Assembly (NCBI GenBank): GCA_020055645.1
Contig: CM034548.1
Span: forward strand, 34,894,201-34,958,200
Reading direction: 5' to 3'
Length of the DNA: 64,000 nt
Source: Tomocerus qinae
Lineage: Eukaryota > Arthropoda > Collembola > Entomobryomorpha > Tomoceridae
Shown here piece after piece: positions 1-12,751 of this stretch (the stretch's first letter is position 1; every line of letters starts with the position of its first letter). The notes under the pieces were generated by a model. It did no database searches and was not told the DNA's origin. It saw only the letters and a program-made list of their open reading frames with translations. The translations under genes were made by a program, and so were the position numbers.

Positions 1-2697
1 AATTTGTAGCAATATCGTCAAATCCTGCTTTGCTTTTCAGTAGAGGTTATAACTTTGTTGAAAAATTCCAAAGAAAATACAAAAAATTAGGGAAAATGTG
101 GAAAGTTTGATTCCTACACTCTGTGTGGCTTTTTATGGCTTTGGCACTGGCAATTGATTTGGTTTCTCTGCTTTTTTAATGCATCCTAGGACCCAGAATT
201 ACTTCATCATTACAGCTATCTATAGCAACAGTTCAAACTATTTTTATTTTCTGTGCTTTGGGCATTTTAGTTTTACGTTTAGTATTTCGTTATACTATTG
301 TACGTAATGACAAAGTAAAGATTGTCATTCGACCTGAAGATGCACTGGAGAAGACACTGGCAACACAGAATTACTGCATCATAATATGGTTTTCAACTCA
401 ACGGCTATCTTAGGCAACCGTTCAAATTTATATTCTTAATTGTGAATTGCATACTTCAGTGTTACGTTGCTTATTTCGTAACACCGTTGTATGTAATGAC
501 ACAGAGAAGACTACTTTCGTCCGAAAATGCAAACGAGATAGTGGCGGCAACAGTGATAACAGGATTTGTTCCTACTTTTTAACTACATTTTAGTACGCAG
601 AATTATTTCATCATATGGTTTTGAAATCAAAAGATATCTATGGAAACCGTTCAATTTAATATTCTTTCCTGCGCATTAGACATTGAGTTTTTCGTTTATT
701 ATTTCGTAAAACTCCAGTGTTTAGTGTCACAGTGAAGATTGTCATTCGTCCTAAAAATACACTAGAGAAGACAATGACACCTGGTGTGACTCCTATTTCT
801 TAACTGCATATAATTACTTCATCATAATAATATTATTATGGTTTTCAACTCAAAACCTATCTTTGGCAAACGTTCAAATTAATATTATTTACTGTGCATT
901 GGATACTTGAGTTTTACGTTTATTATTATTTCGTAAAACTCTAGTACACAATGGCATAGTGCAGAATATTATGCTTCCCGAAAATTCACTGGAGAAGACA
1001 ATGACACCTGGTTTAGTTCCAACTTCTTAACTAAATCTTAGGATCCAGAATTACTTTATCATATGGTTTTCAACTCAAGGGCTATCTTTGACAACCGTTC
1101 AATTCAAATAAATATTCTTTCCTATGAGTTGCACACTTCAGTGTTACGTATATTATTTCGTAATACTGTTGAATATAATGACACAGCAAAGACTACATAT
1201 TCGTCCGAAAATGCCAACGAGATGGTGGAGGCAACACTGATAATAGGTTTGGTTCCTACTTTTTAACTATATTTCAGTATCCAGAATTATTTCATCAAAT
1301 GGTTTCAAAATCTAGTTGGAGTTATCTAGTCAAAGTTATCTATGGGGACCGTTCAAATTAGTATTCTTTCCTGTTCTTCAAGCACTTCAGTTTTTCGTTT
1401 ATTATTACGTAAAACTGTCGTGCTTGATGACACAAGGAAGATTACCATTCGTCCGAAACTGCAGTCGAGATGCACTGGCGAAAACACCGATAACAGGTTT
1501 TGGTTCCTAATTCTTAACTAAAATCTCAGGACTCAGAATTACTTAATCATATTATGGTTTTCAACTCAAGGGCTATCTTTGGCAACCGTTCAAATTAATA
1601 TTCTTTCCTGTGAGTTGCACACTTCAGTGTTACGTTTATTATTTCGTAATACTGTTGTGTGTAATGACACGGCAAAGACTACATTCATCCGAAAATGCAA
1701 ACGAGATGGTGGAGGCAACACTGGTAATAGGTTTGTTTCCTACTTTTTAACTACATTTCAGTATACTCAGAATAATTTCATCAAAAATGGTTTCAAAATC
1801 TAGTTAAAGTTATCTAGTCAAAGTTATCTATGGGGACCGTTCAAATTAGTATTCTTTCCTGTTCTTCAGGCACTTCAGTTTTTCGTTTATTATTTCGTAA
1901 AACTGTCGTGCTTGATGACACAGGGAAGATTACCATTCGTCCGAAACTGCAGTCGAGATGCACTGGCGAAAACAACGATAACAAGTTTTGGTTCCTAGTT
2001 CTTAACTAAATCTCAGGACTCAATCATATTATGGTTTTCAACTCAAGGGCTATCTTTGGCAACCGTTTAAATTAATATTCTTTCCTGTGACTTGCATACC
2101 TCAGTGTTACGTAGCTTATTTCGTAATACTGTTGTATGCAATGACACAGCGAAGACTACATTCGTCCGAAAATGCAATCGTCGTTTGCCAAACGAGATGG
2201 GGAAGGCAACACTGATAACAGGTTTGGTTCCTACTTCTTAACTTACATTTCAGTACCCAGAATTATTTCATTTTATATGGTTTTGAAATCAAAAGTTATC
2301 TTTGGAAACCGTTCAAATTAATATTCTTTCCTTTGTAATTGGATACTTTAGTTTTACGTTTATTTCGTCAAACTATTGTACCCAATTGCACAGTGCAGAA
2401 TATTGTTCGTCCAAAAACGCACTGAACAAGACAATGACACCTGGTTTGGCTTCTACGTTTTAAGTATATTTCATTCATCATGAAGTTGAGCTCAACAGCT
2501 ATCTTTGACAACCTTTCAAATCAATGTTTTTTCCTGTGTATTGGGCACTTGATTAGTGACGTGTATTATTCGTTTTAGTTTGATGCCTAATGTTACGATG
2601 AAAATTATCTTTCATTCCGAAAATGCATTGGAGAAGACACTGATAATTCATTTGGCTCCTCTACTTCTTAACTCCATCTCAGGACCCAGAATTACTT
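1..2697. repeat. Satellite-like tandem array, monomer about 240 bp, with about 480-490 bp dimers
   Basis: A recognisable unit recurs with the anchor CCGTTCAAATTAATATTC (or close variants) near 229, 418, 638, 871, 1097, 1350, 1588, 1840, 2065, 2300 and 2513, so spacing is about 190-253 bases. Each unit also carries a TTTATTATTTCGTAA-like box, a TTCGTCCGAAAATGCA-like box and a TTAACTA...TTTCAG-like box. Two sub-types alternate in the middle. The dimers at about 1,080-1,560 and 1,563-2,050 are very alike and look like a recent duplication, whereas the first and last units are more diverged. Short open frames inside it (for example 1063-1266 and 1579-1803) merely follow the repeat and are not genes. 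The array may continue to the left of the window. Confidence 0.9.
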
Positions 2698-3240
2698 CTA
2701 AGTAGTACTAATTTTATATTTTCGTAAATCAGAGTAGGTACAAGAAATAGTCACTTTCATCGTTTGCCTAACCGCTCGACTCTCATTGCTATTAGTCAAA
2801 GAAAACGTTAAACCGTATCCATAGAAAATCTCAGAAATTTTCAAAAAAGTTCGCCATCTGAAATACGTTTTAAGTTGCAATTGTCACGTTGAATAATAAA
2901 TTTCAGCATAATATTTCAGAAATTAGTAATACATTTAATTTACAGAACATGTCATACATTGAAATAACCTAAATATGTAATATAATTAGAAGTTAAAAAG
3001 AATCGGCAAATCGGCCAACTCAGGCAATTTATTTTGAATGATGATGAATCGGCGGCCGATGCATCCCTATCTCTACTTGTAATTTTATTCATAAGGACGC
3101 CATTTATTGTTTTACTTACTACAGTCCGCCATTGATTAAGTCAACTACACTAAATAACATTTACTGTAACGACTTGGTAAATACGCCGGTCCCTGGAATT
3201 TCTACGGCGTGCTGGATCATAAAAGTCTTAACTGTATTTT
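2698..3240. other. Unique interruption of the array, no gene seen
   Basis: The tandem unit stops abruptly at about 2,697 and does not resume recognisably until about 3,250. The stretch between is AT-rich and has no supported coding exon. Its right half contains the candidate hAT-type end described separately. Confidence 0.5.
2998..3070 (-). mobile_element. Possible hAT-type transposon end (solo remnant)
   Basis: Read on the minus strand, this stretch begins with AGGGATGCATCGGCC, followed by repeated CCGATT/GCCGATT words. An AGGGATGCA-type start with iterated CCGAT words resembles ends of some non-autonomous hAT elements. I could not find a matching opposite end or a clear target-site duplication nearby, so this is a resemblance only. 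Confidence 0.3.
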
Positions 3241-5120
3241 AGATATGTTAATTCTACGTATATTTTATCGTGAAATCATCATATTTAAATTTGCAGTGGA
3301 GGGTACAAAGTATGTGTAGTTATTTTAGTATTATGATGAATATTGAGAATTGTAAAGGGCTAAATTATTTAATTTTCGAGCCTTTTCTCGTTGGTTTAAC
3401 ATAATTCAATACAACTAACTGCATCTTGAATTTAAGACTTTGGGATAAAGTACATACTTCTTGTTAATTAATGGGATGTGTTTGAGTTATAGTGATTATT
3501 TGATTGAGACGTATTAAAGTCTCCATTTCCGACTTCGCTGACTGGAATGCTTCTATCTACAATCTTTGCATTGATGAAGTAAGGGTTATTTATTACGTTT
3601 GTTATAAATACGTACACTTTGACCCTTAGCTTCATTACGCAGATTGTTATAACTTCGTAAGTGAACAAAGAAAAGAAACGATAAAAGCAACAGCCTTAAT
3701 TTCTCATTCACCGTGTCCAAGGCTTGAGCAATAATATGCAGATAACAATTTTTACTGTTAACAAGCATTTTAGTATACACGTATTATTTCGTGATACTAT
3801 TATGCTTGGCTCTACAGTGGAAACTGGAGATAGCTTCGTGCAGAAATGGAGAAGACAAGACAAAGACAGCTGTTTGCTTTCTAATTTGGCCATTATGTAC
3901 TTCCTGGGATTTTTACTATTCGAGGTGATATTGTTTTCCATTTACTGGTATATGTTTCGAATATTTTAGCTCGTAATCTAATCTTTAGTGTTGAGGTTTT
4001 GTATTTAAGGTAAAATGTAATTATTTCTGTTTATTTGTGTAGGTTTCATTAAATTTTATTAGATAAAGAAATGAAGAGGATATAAATCAGCAGATCAGCT
4101 TGGCCTCTAATTGTATTATATAAACATAATTCAAAATTCTTAAAGGAAATCAACAATGCGTTTAAATGTATTACGTTTTCAGTTACACGAACATTTGTCG
4201 CCAATTTCATCAGTCAATAATCTTTACTGCGATCGGGCCATTTTTGTTTCACGTTTACTATAAATTGTGAGACGAAAGTGAACCGATCGTCATGAAGATT
4301 GTAGCTCCGTTCGGGTTCGGGAGTATAGAAGATTAATCAAAATGGTTCTTATGCTTAATCATTTAATCCATTCTTGATTATATTTCAGAATTCTCCTGAG
4401 TATTTTCACAATGTAATAACCATAATATCGTCCCTTATTGTTCTGGTTCATCGATGATCTTCACTGTAAGTTATTCATGTATTCTTGCGTTTATTATTTC
4501 GTACGTACGAGATAATATTATATGAATAACTAGGCAGTGGGGATTATAACTTCCTATGAAAAGACAACAACAAGAATACGAAGACCAAAAATACAGGTTC
4601 GTTTATCATTTTTAAACCAATTTAATCATTATTTTAAAATTGGCGGGAATTATTTGCTTAAATGACGGTTTTATTGATATTTTCGGTCAATTTTCTAATC
4701 AACAATCTATACTTGCAAACTGGACGCTTTAACTTTTGCACGTTTATTTATCGTGGAGCTAATGTGTTCGGTTTCTCAGTGTGGATTATAATCTTCGTTC
4801 GGCAATACAGAAGATAAAATTATTAGGGTCCTCATTCGTCATTTAATTCCTTTTTGACTACATTTCATAATTCTTTTGGGTATTTTCCAGAGCCATAACA
4901 TATCTTTCGTTTCGGTTCACTGATAAGCTACTTAGTTTACCAAAAATCGTAACTGTAAGATGTAAGATTCATTGATATTCACGTTTATTATCTCTTGAGG
5001 GTCTTTGGGTAGTTTAACAGTGGGGATTATATTCATATGTAAATGCTAAAAAAGGTATGCAAAATAACAGGATAAGTTTAGTTTTGATTTCTTAAACCAA
5101 TTTGGCCATTTTTCTAAATG
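3241..5120. repeat. Decayed continuation of the 240-bp tandem array
   Basis: Recognisable but strongly diverged units continue here. Landmarks are ACGTATATTTTATCG near 3,255, GTATTATTTCGTGATACT near 3,782, a CACGTTTACTATAAA word near 4,251, CGTTTATTATTTCGTACG near 4,488, CACGTTTATTTATCGTG near 4,740 and CACGTTTATTATCTC near 4,980. Each is followed 35-60 bases later by a GCAGTG...GATTATA-like or equivalent word, and most by AAGA(C/T)A-rich sequence. Spacing among the last four is about 230-255 bases, as in the fresh part of the array. The flank therefore looks like the old edge of the same satellite. Confidence 0.65.
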
Positions 5121-8100
5121 TTTGCCGATTTAATTACTTTGCATATTTGTGTGCATGTGTGCGTTTGGTGCTCTTCCTCAATTTTTAAGTCATTACTTGT
5201 ACACTTGTCATTTTATTCTATCCTGGACCTATTAAACTCAGTACAATAGAGTAATTGTCAAGCTCTCATAGTTTGGGAATACTATAGTCATAGTCATAAT
5301 TATTTTCTTGTTAACCAATAAAATCTCACAACCTATTATCTGAAGTGCCCCATATTGCATCCTACTAGTAATGTAATTATTTCGTAATTGGGATTTAGTG
5401 ACAATGATAATCCCTACTAAATGTTGTAATCATATATTGACTATGTAATCACATCTCAGAAAGTAAATCAAAAATTTTAAACATTCTGTAGTAATCCTTG
5501 TTATTATGAGTGATAGTGGTAGTTGCGAATCATGAAAGATAAAAAATCTCGTCCCTATTCTAAACAGTAGCCCTGAACATACAATGAGGATGCATTTTAG
5601 TAATAAGGTATGGTATGTTGGTATGTACTACAGTAAAAATGTTTTGGTTCATGGTTGATGTTCTAAAGCAGAAAAAAATGTCGGAAAGTGGCTAGGTTGG
5701 TCTTCAAGTGTAAACCGTTCTCAACTATGCCAAGTAATTCTCTTGAATTCAAGATATAAAACTTGTAGACAGGTAGGTATATGCATGACTCGAAAATCTA
5801 AAGTAACATTTTTCATTCATCAAAATGTACACAAAGATCTGAAACTGAAAACGACTGAAATTGTAAAATTGTCTGTCCGTTTTTAGTTACGAGGAAAAGA
5901 TATTTCATGAAGTAATTAACTTTAGGGATGCTACACATATTTGCTCTCGTCTCACCTATCTGATAGCTACAATTGTGTTTAATTGTTCAAAAAGTTAGGA
6001 TTTTATTGCATTATGTCTGAGTATCATCTGTCTACTGGTTAGAATTTAACACCTAGGAGTAACCAACTATATATGTCTCCAAAACGAAAGGACTAAATTA
6101 AAATATAACCTAATATACCATTTCGTCTTTTGTAGTCCTTTTTTACTGCAATGCAATCGTATAGGTTTTATTTTCCCATTGTTTTCATCAATATTGTTTC
6201 GATTTAATTGCCATTATAAAAATGTTTTTGCTCTAGGAAGGAAAATAGCAGTCAATATACCTTCGTAAGTATTTCATGGATTACGTGTCATGTATTTCTT
6301 ATTGTATTACTGCGTAGTAGAAATAGTCGCATTCACATATCAGAATTTTAAGTTTAATACAGGTTTGTAAATAAGCCTTTAAGAGATTTTCTCCCCTTTG
6401 CTAATTTCGAAATTCAATGCTTATTTTGCATTGAAGCCTTTAAGACAAAAGTAAATAATATTTTTAACGGTATTCAAGAGACAAAAATAGACTTGGGTAT
6501 TTCCTACACAACTCCTTGCCTTGGAGTTGACCCACCCTTAGATTCAACAAAAAAATTGGAGAGCAAATTCAATATATTTATATCTTTTTAATTTCCAGAT
6601 TTCGTCCCTTTTGGTTACTCAATGTGCAGTCTCTTTTTGTTCTATTGCTTCCATTGATGATCACCACAAATTGTTCAGCAGTTGTAGTTAGTAGCTGAGT
6701 AGTGAGCATCCTGTGATGAAGTCCTCGGAAGAAAGGAGATAATCCTGCAATAATAAGGGCCTTCTATCTCAACATCTCTCAGTAACTAATTCCATGATAC
6801 AATGGCAAGATCGACTCGGCAAGGATGCTTCGTTTATAGTAAAGAACGCTAAGGAGACAATTTGTTCCTCGTACTAGGTAACTAACTATTTTTTCAATAA
6901 ATTAATTTTTCGGCTTTTCAGTATTAAAATTCAGTTTTGCTTTATTTTTAAGTAACATTTTTCAATATTAGTTTACGTCAACAGTCACAACTGTCTTAAT
7001 GACCTTTGTCTTTTAAAATGCAGTTTGTGTACAAAGTGTTATGATGGAAGTTAATACAGTTAATAGACAGAAGTGAGATCATTCCAATACAAGTAGCAAA
7101 GATTTATTCGAATTCATATGGACTATGGACCATGTATCAATTTACGAAGCCTCAGCTCAACTGCATCCTTTTAGTTTATATTTCCCTGGGCACTCTTTGG
7201 ATAACGTTATAAGAATACGTTATTCAATCTGTGCACAGGTAAATATTGACTAAAACGTCACTGTCTATCGTCTTTCTTTCAGAATCAAGTGGATATGGAC
7301 ACCATTCATATGGAAAGTATAAGATAATACGCTTTTCTTCGAAAATATCTCTGATTTGCTTATCTCATTAGTTTAGAATGGCAAATTAACCTTTCAATTT
7401 ATCAATGCAAATGAAAGCTGAAACCTTTTCTGTGTATATAGGCAAATGGCACTCGCCAACCTTTTATTTTCCAGCCAGCATAGATCATACATTTCGTACG
7501 TGAACGTACAACGTAGTAATGTAATGAATACCGTTTCCATTCATATTTCTTATTCAAAATGAATTGTTATGATGATTTTTCACTAATTTATGTATTTTGT
7601 TGTTGCTTATGGGTATTATGGTCTTATACTCTTCCAATTATGTATATTATTTGTTGAACATAGCTCATTGCTACATTTAGAGTTCAGTTGCACTTGACAA
7701 TCTGTCGATAGCAGGTACAGGTACTAGTAGATAACTAACAACAATAGCCGATGGCTGAATATGTTTCTATTAACCTACAAATTGTAAATAGGCCTAAATA
7801 CCAATTGAACAGAAGATTGCGTTTTGTAATCATTGTCAAAGAATTGTGTACCATTTTCACGATTTATACTATATCCAGAAATTGAGTGGTAGACTAGCAA
7901 CTCAATTGCGTAGTAGGTTGTAAATCTTAGTCACCTTTGCAGTAGGTATTGTAAACAATGAGTGGGTAGTATTTCTGGATGTTAATTATTAACATGGCTT
8001 TGTCTATATAATATTGCTAATCCTCGAATAATTTACTTTGTAGGAATACTTATAAGTTACTTAAGAGATTATTAATAAGTTTAATTGATTCGCTTTAAGC

Positions 8101-8380
8101 AATATTGTTACAGCTATTAGACAAAAAATCTAACTACAAATATGTAAAGAAAGGAAATTGTAAAAAAAATTGACAATTACCTTTTTAAGTTCCAAGTTAT
8201 GTATTAAAAATTGTCGTGGTCGAAGTGTAATGTTAGATCACAGCGCATAAATATCAGTAGAAATATAAAATATAATTTCGTCTATAATTTCTAATAAATT
8301 TTATAAAAATTTTTAAATAGTGAATATGGATAAAAGGAGAAAGTAGACTAAGCGTTTCACTAACTAACATCTAACTAATG
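5121..8380. other. AT-rich sequence without a recognisable gene
   Basis: No open frame with coding character, no splice-bounded conserved peptide and no RNA gene was recognised on either strand. One further TTATTTCGTAA word near 5,376 may be a last trace of the tandem unit. Confidence 0.6.
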
Positions 8381-10200
8381 GGTTTTTGTTTGTTTGCCGA
8401 ATGCAGAAAATCGTTTTGAACCCGAGGAGGTTTTAAACTGGAAACGAAGACTACATTGATTTGTTGGACCTCTGACGTGACGTACTAGAGCTAATTTATT
8501 CGGATGCTAATATCTATCTAGTGATGACCGAAATTGAAGATCACAGCACTAAGGTCGAGGTCATCTCGTTTCCTAGCAGCCATTTTCCAAAAGATTTCTA
8601 AATCAATAAATCAAAAAAGGGTTCTGTGACCACGTCTGTGATATTTGTAGAATACATTGAACTGCTTCTCTGCAGCCGTAAGTAGTTAATAATAATGTTT
8701 GTTCACATTCAACAGAAAGTCATTCCCTCCGACTCATTTCCTACCTCTTGTATTTTATTTTATTCTACATGTATTTATTATTATGTATTAGGAGGAATTC
8801 CACAGCGGATATCAGTAGAGGCCTGCTACAACAGTCTTGAATAGATCTCCACTCGAGGGGGACTTTTGAACTTCACGTACTGCGAACAATTATTGTTTCA
8901 TCTCCCTAGTTACCTCCGTATTTATTTCATATTAAAATTTTATTTTTAAACTGTCCCCACAGTTGTCAGTAATTAAAGAAACGTTTTTAAAGTCTATATG
9001 TCTGGGCGTACAGATGATTTTTCGATTTTATGTCATACTAGTAGAGTCACGAAAAGTTATTGTTTTCTGCAAACAATTATTGCAGACGGATTTCTCTCGT
9101 GAACTCCTTGGTAAATCTTTATTTTAATAATATGGGAAAGGTATGCAGGCCGTCAGGAGGTTTTGTGCTGGCTCGTCATACGGCAGCAGCTCATTCAAAT
9201 AGAACCCTTGTTGTGAGCCCATAACATGTAGAGAGATGGCTACCATTCGTGTTTCTACTTACAAACCTACACCATTCCTCTTTTTTTTTGTAAGGCTCTA
9301 GGCTCTGCCTCAAGCTTCGTTTTCTCTGCTTGGTCTACCTAGCCTGAATGGCTATCCACTCCTCTTCCTCGTTTTTGCAAACCCTACATTCAGCCACCAA
9401 AGAACCAACTTTTAGAGCGAAACCATCTCTCGTCTCCCCATGATCTTTTCAGGAGCCAAAAACACAAAATTGCTTTATGTAAACTTTCTCAACATGCACA
9501 CTCGGATGACATTGATCCGAAGATCAATTCTTCCCGTATTCACAATTTTTCGATGATGCGTATTTTCAGACTTGAGCTAAAATCTGGGCCCTATTTCACT
9601 CAGGGCCACTTTTTAGCTATTAATGGCACTAGTCACTGAAGAAAGACAGTTATTTTAAACTTTATTGTCGTTAAAATTTTTAATGGCAATCTTCTACGAT
9701 TTGTACTATTCGATGTTTTCGATGACAATTGATTTCAATAGGTCCCCAATTATAGATTGTTCCTTCAAAATATATCCACTTTATTGTCTCTCAACCTAGC
9801 CGGTTTTGTTTAAACAAGTTCTTTTCTTTCTTCTAGGAACAATTTGATTGGAAGATGGCCGGAAGTAGATGTAGCAGACAAATAGGGGTGTTAATATTTG
9901 TCCAGATAAATCTGTCGTTCTTTAAAGTTGGCAAATTAGGTAACTTCAATTTTTAATATCTTAACTGTTAAAAGTGTAGGCGAAGTAGTTAAAAAGCAGA
10001 TTCCCTCCTCTTCTTTTTGTGTTCGTCTTATTGAATGTGTTTATACTATAACAACACAACGTTTGAGAGACCACGTTTCCCCCTCTCTTCATAGCGTAGT
10101 TAGATAGATAGCATAAGGTTTTACATCCACTGTCTTTTCCTGAGGCCCCTGGTTGGTTGATATGTTGGCGGTAAGATAAACCAACCCTCACGTAAATATA
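8381..10200. other. Somewhat GC-richer stretch of unrecognised, possibly repeat-derived sequence
   Basis: Base composition rises relative to the flanks and several words look like degraded mobile DNA, but I could not assign a family. A minus-strand open frame at 9961-10191 (76 codons) has fairly balanced codons and lies in a GC-richer patch. It has no domain I recognise, no convincing splice partner and no promoter. I list it as a lead, not a gene. A weakly repeated pair (AACAATTATTG words at about 8,885 and 9,073) may indicate an old duplication. Confidence 0.3.
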
Positions 10201-11513
10201 GAACGTATAATATTTATATATTTAGTTTTCAACATACGTCATCAAAAATTGTTTGGGGCAATACGTCATCATTAACTCAAATTAGTCTTTTTAATTGTTT
10301 TCAAGTTTTTGGTCAAAGGGGCACAAAAGTCTGAAGCTAAACGACTTGAGACTTTGGATAACTAAAACCGCAGTAGTTTTCTCATAGCTCAATGTGTATA
10401 TTCTCAATGTGATAAGTTGCAATTGAAGTAGGTTTTTACAAGAAGAATACATTGGATAAGTATGTGTATAAGGATTTGATGTACCAATGCGAGATCAGTT
10501 GAGTAGTGGACCTAATGGTAGTGGTTATTTTATTGAAAAACCTAGCTAAAGTAGATGAGACTATGAGACATCACCAGGTCACCACTACGGCTCACCAACA
10601 TTTTCTGTTGAATCTCTGATTAGTGCAGCAATACAAAAGTCATTTCTTAGGTCATTGACAACATAAAATAACTAGTATTGATATTGATTGCAAGATTTTA
10701 CTTTTACTGAAAATGTGCCAGTGTGGTTATTCGTGATAATAATTCATAATAATCCATAATCAGTCAATGTTATTTATACTATAACTTCTAAAGTGAGTGC
10801 AGCTTAAGGCAGCTGTTTTAATGTACCTGTGTGTTAAAATTGTTCTTTAGTACCTCTGTTTACTCGTTATTTAGAAGCTTCACGATGAAAGTAAAAAGGA
10901 TCCTGCAATACTTGCTTAATCCACTTGCAATGTACAAAATGTGATTTATTCGGTGTCAATTATTTTAACTTTGTTTTTATTACTATTATTCCAGTTGTAA
11001 AGTTTAGGCTTTAGTTTGACTACGGTTTAATTTTCATTTGTGCAAGAAGTATGCTCTAATTTTAGATGTTAAAATATATTTGTTGCATGCATCGAACAAT
11101 TAGTTTTTCAATAAAATGTCATTTATAAGAAAAATAATGATTAATAATGAAATGCGTCGTATAAATTATTCATATATTGTCTTTGCATGTAATTTAATAT
11201 TAAGAATAATTGTGAGTAAGTAGCTGTAATGCCAGTTTTAATCCATCTATCTACAATCTAAATAACTTCAAACAATATTACAAATATGTTCGTTCCTCCA
11301 AGATAACATTTCTTCTGGAGCAAATTATGCTACATTGACATATGTTTAGGCCAAGGTTAGGCTGAATTTAGAGATATATGCTGGTTGGAGTAAGGCTGGT
11401 GCTGCGCAGCTGATTAATCCCCTGTGTATCACCTACTCCTACATATCACCTAATCGTTACCTGCAAAGTTGACACTTAATATAATATTACCTTAGTCTAT
11501 TGCCTTCGTTGCT
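10201..11513. other. AT-rich sequence, nothing recognised
   Basis: Both strands were read for conserved peptides, splice-bounded open frames, RNA folds and inverted repeats. Nothing supportable was found. Confidence 0.55.
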
Positions 11514-11623
11514 TTCAAATCTAATTCTTAAAGCATCGGCAGTACAATCTATTATAGATTATTTACAATTAAGTTAGATTAGGTCGCTCGAAAGCGTCCG
11601 ATGTATTGAGAATTAGATTTGAA
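11514..11623. mobile_element. Small inverted-repeat element (MITE-like), about 110 bp
   Basis: The left end TTCAAATCTAATTCTTAA (from 11,514) is matched in inverted orientation by the right end (11,608-11,623), with 15 of 16 bases identical at the tips. Homology continues inward through GCATCGG-like words for about 30 bases. The centre is AT-rich and non-coding. Target duplication could not be assigned with confidence. Confidence 0.6.
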
Positions 11624-12002
11624 TAAAACAGATTAAAATAATATTAAATGACAACACTGCAGGCAAAGGGACAGAAGGCAACGAGATCCCGTAGTAGCCT
11701 AAATTCGGCATATCTGTCGCCTTCATAACTCCCCCGTGTGATAGTTTAGATTAGGTTAATAATTTAGGTTGCGTTAGTTTATGTTAGGTGATATTATATA
11801 TTGGTAATAGATAGGTAGGTAATATATTATTATGAAGATGATGGGCAGGTGATAGGCGCAGAATCATACTAGACTAATATTACACGCGTGAAGTAGAGTT
11901 GCGCAATGAAAAAATACTGTGATGGATTATATATTAGACGAAGTTCGGTTTAGTACGCAGGCGCAGGAATTTATGTAATGTTTTTGCTGTTGAAAATCAC
12001 TG
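11624..12002. other. Non-coding, with scattered TAGGTTAG-like words
   Basis: The stretch includes AGATTAGGTTAATAATTTAG and similar words near 11,748-11,795. They are too irregular to be a TTAGG telomeric tract. No gene is visible. Confidence 0.5.
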
Positions 12003-12095
12003 GTCTGTCGATGAATTTCGGGACAAAGCACAGTTACTAGAAATTGACCTATTCAACAATGTTCTAGTACATTGTGCTAGGTATACTGCACAACG
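12003..12095. repeat. Dispersed repeat, copy 1 of a local pair
   Basis: This segment aligns by eye with 13,150-13,240. Shared words include GAATTTCGGG/AAATTCGGGC, CGCAGTCGCTAGAAA/CACAGTTACTAGAAA and the well-kept ACATTGTGCTAGGT. Identity is roughly 70 percent. The second copy lies in the last intron of the PPIP5K gene. Confidence 0.5.
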
Positions 12096-12142
12096 CTTGT
12101 ATTCCTATTCCATGTTGATAGAAGTAGATGATATAGGTATGT

Positions 12143-12334
12143 ATTATTATTTCAGCTTGACAAATCCTCTTTTGCATTAGAAAGCCAATGGATCATATGT
12201 TGCATTACAATAGACCTCCCACGTGCATTTGCTCGACTCGAGGTTTCGTTGAAGTTAAGCCTATTTTAATGCCACATATGATCCATTGTCTTTCTATGAT
12301 ACAAAAGAGGACTTGTCAAGCTGAAACTGTAATA
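12143..12334. mobile_element. MITE-like element with about 60-bp terminal inverted repeats
   Basis: The left arm from TTCAGCTTGACAAATCCTC (12,151) through GGATCATATG to about 12,208 is repeated inverted from about 12,267 to 12,325, where the plus strand ends ACTTGTCAAGCTGAA. The arms differ by only a few substitutions. The flanking TATTATT/AATA words may extend the terminal repeats or be the target site. A loop of about 58 bases is unrelated to the arms. No transposase is encoded, so the element would be non-autonomous. Confidence 0.75.
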
Positions 12335-12481
12335 GGTTATTAATCACCTACGTGGCACCAGTCGACTGGTGACTCGACTAACTCACACTCGACTAAGACT
12401 GCAGTCTTACTCCGACCGAAATGCTTTAGAAGTAGTACGAATTGAATTAGACAAAATTCATATTTCAAAAATAGTATTACA

Positions 12482-12487
12482 TTTATT
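12482..12487 (-). terminator. Candidate polyadenylation signal of the PPIP5K gene
   Basis: On the minus strand an AATAAA hexamer lies about 265 bases after the proposed stop codon, within AT-rich sequence. It would define a 3' untranslated region of about 12,460-12,751. The assignment depends on exon 16 being correct. Confidence 0.4.
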
Positions 12488-12751
12488 TGGCTAAATACTG
12501 CACGCATGATTGATTCACTTTCATTTTTCCTTTGACTAAATGCAAATTACATACTAAAACTATCTAAATAACTAAAGTTATTTTGGGTAAAACGTAAAAT
12601 ATTGGTAAAACTTCTGCAACTTATTTGAATTTCTTTTAAGTCTGCATCTTTCTTTTACAATTCGAAGTTTATTGTGAAAAGTATTGCCCAATGGATAAGT
12701 AGCTAAGTGTACTGCATTTTTATAAAATCCGACTTGAGCTTTTAGGTCCGT

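Noticed and set aside
1063-1803. Related plus-strand frames inside the satellite (1063-1266, 1579-1803)
   Set aside because: Similarity to each other reflects the tandem repeat unit; frames are not maintained across units.
11748-11795. TTAGG-like telomeric tract
   Set aside because: The words are irregular and few; there is no run of perfect TTAGG repeats.
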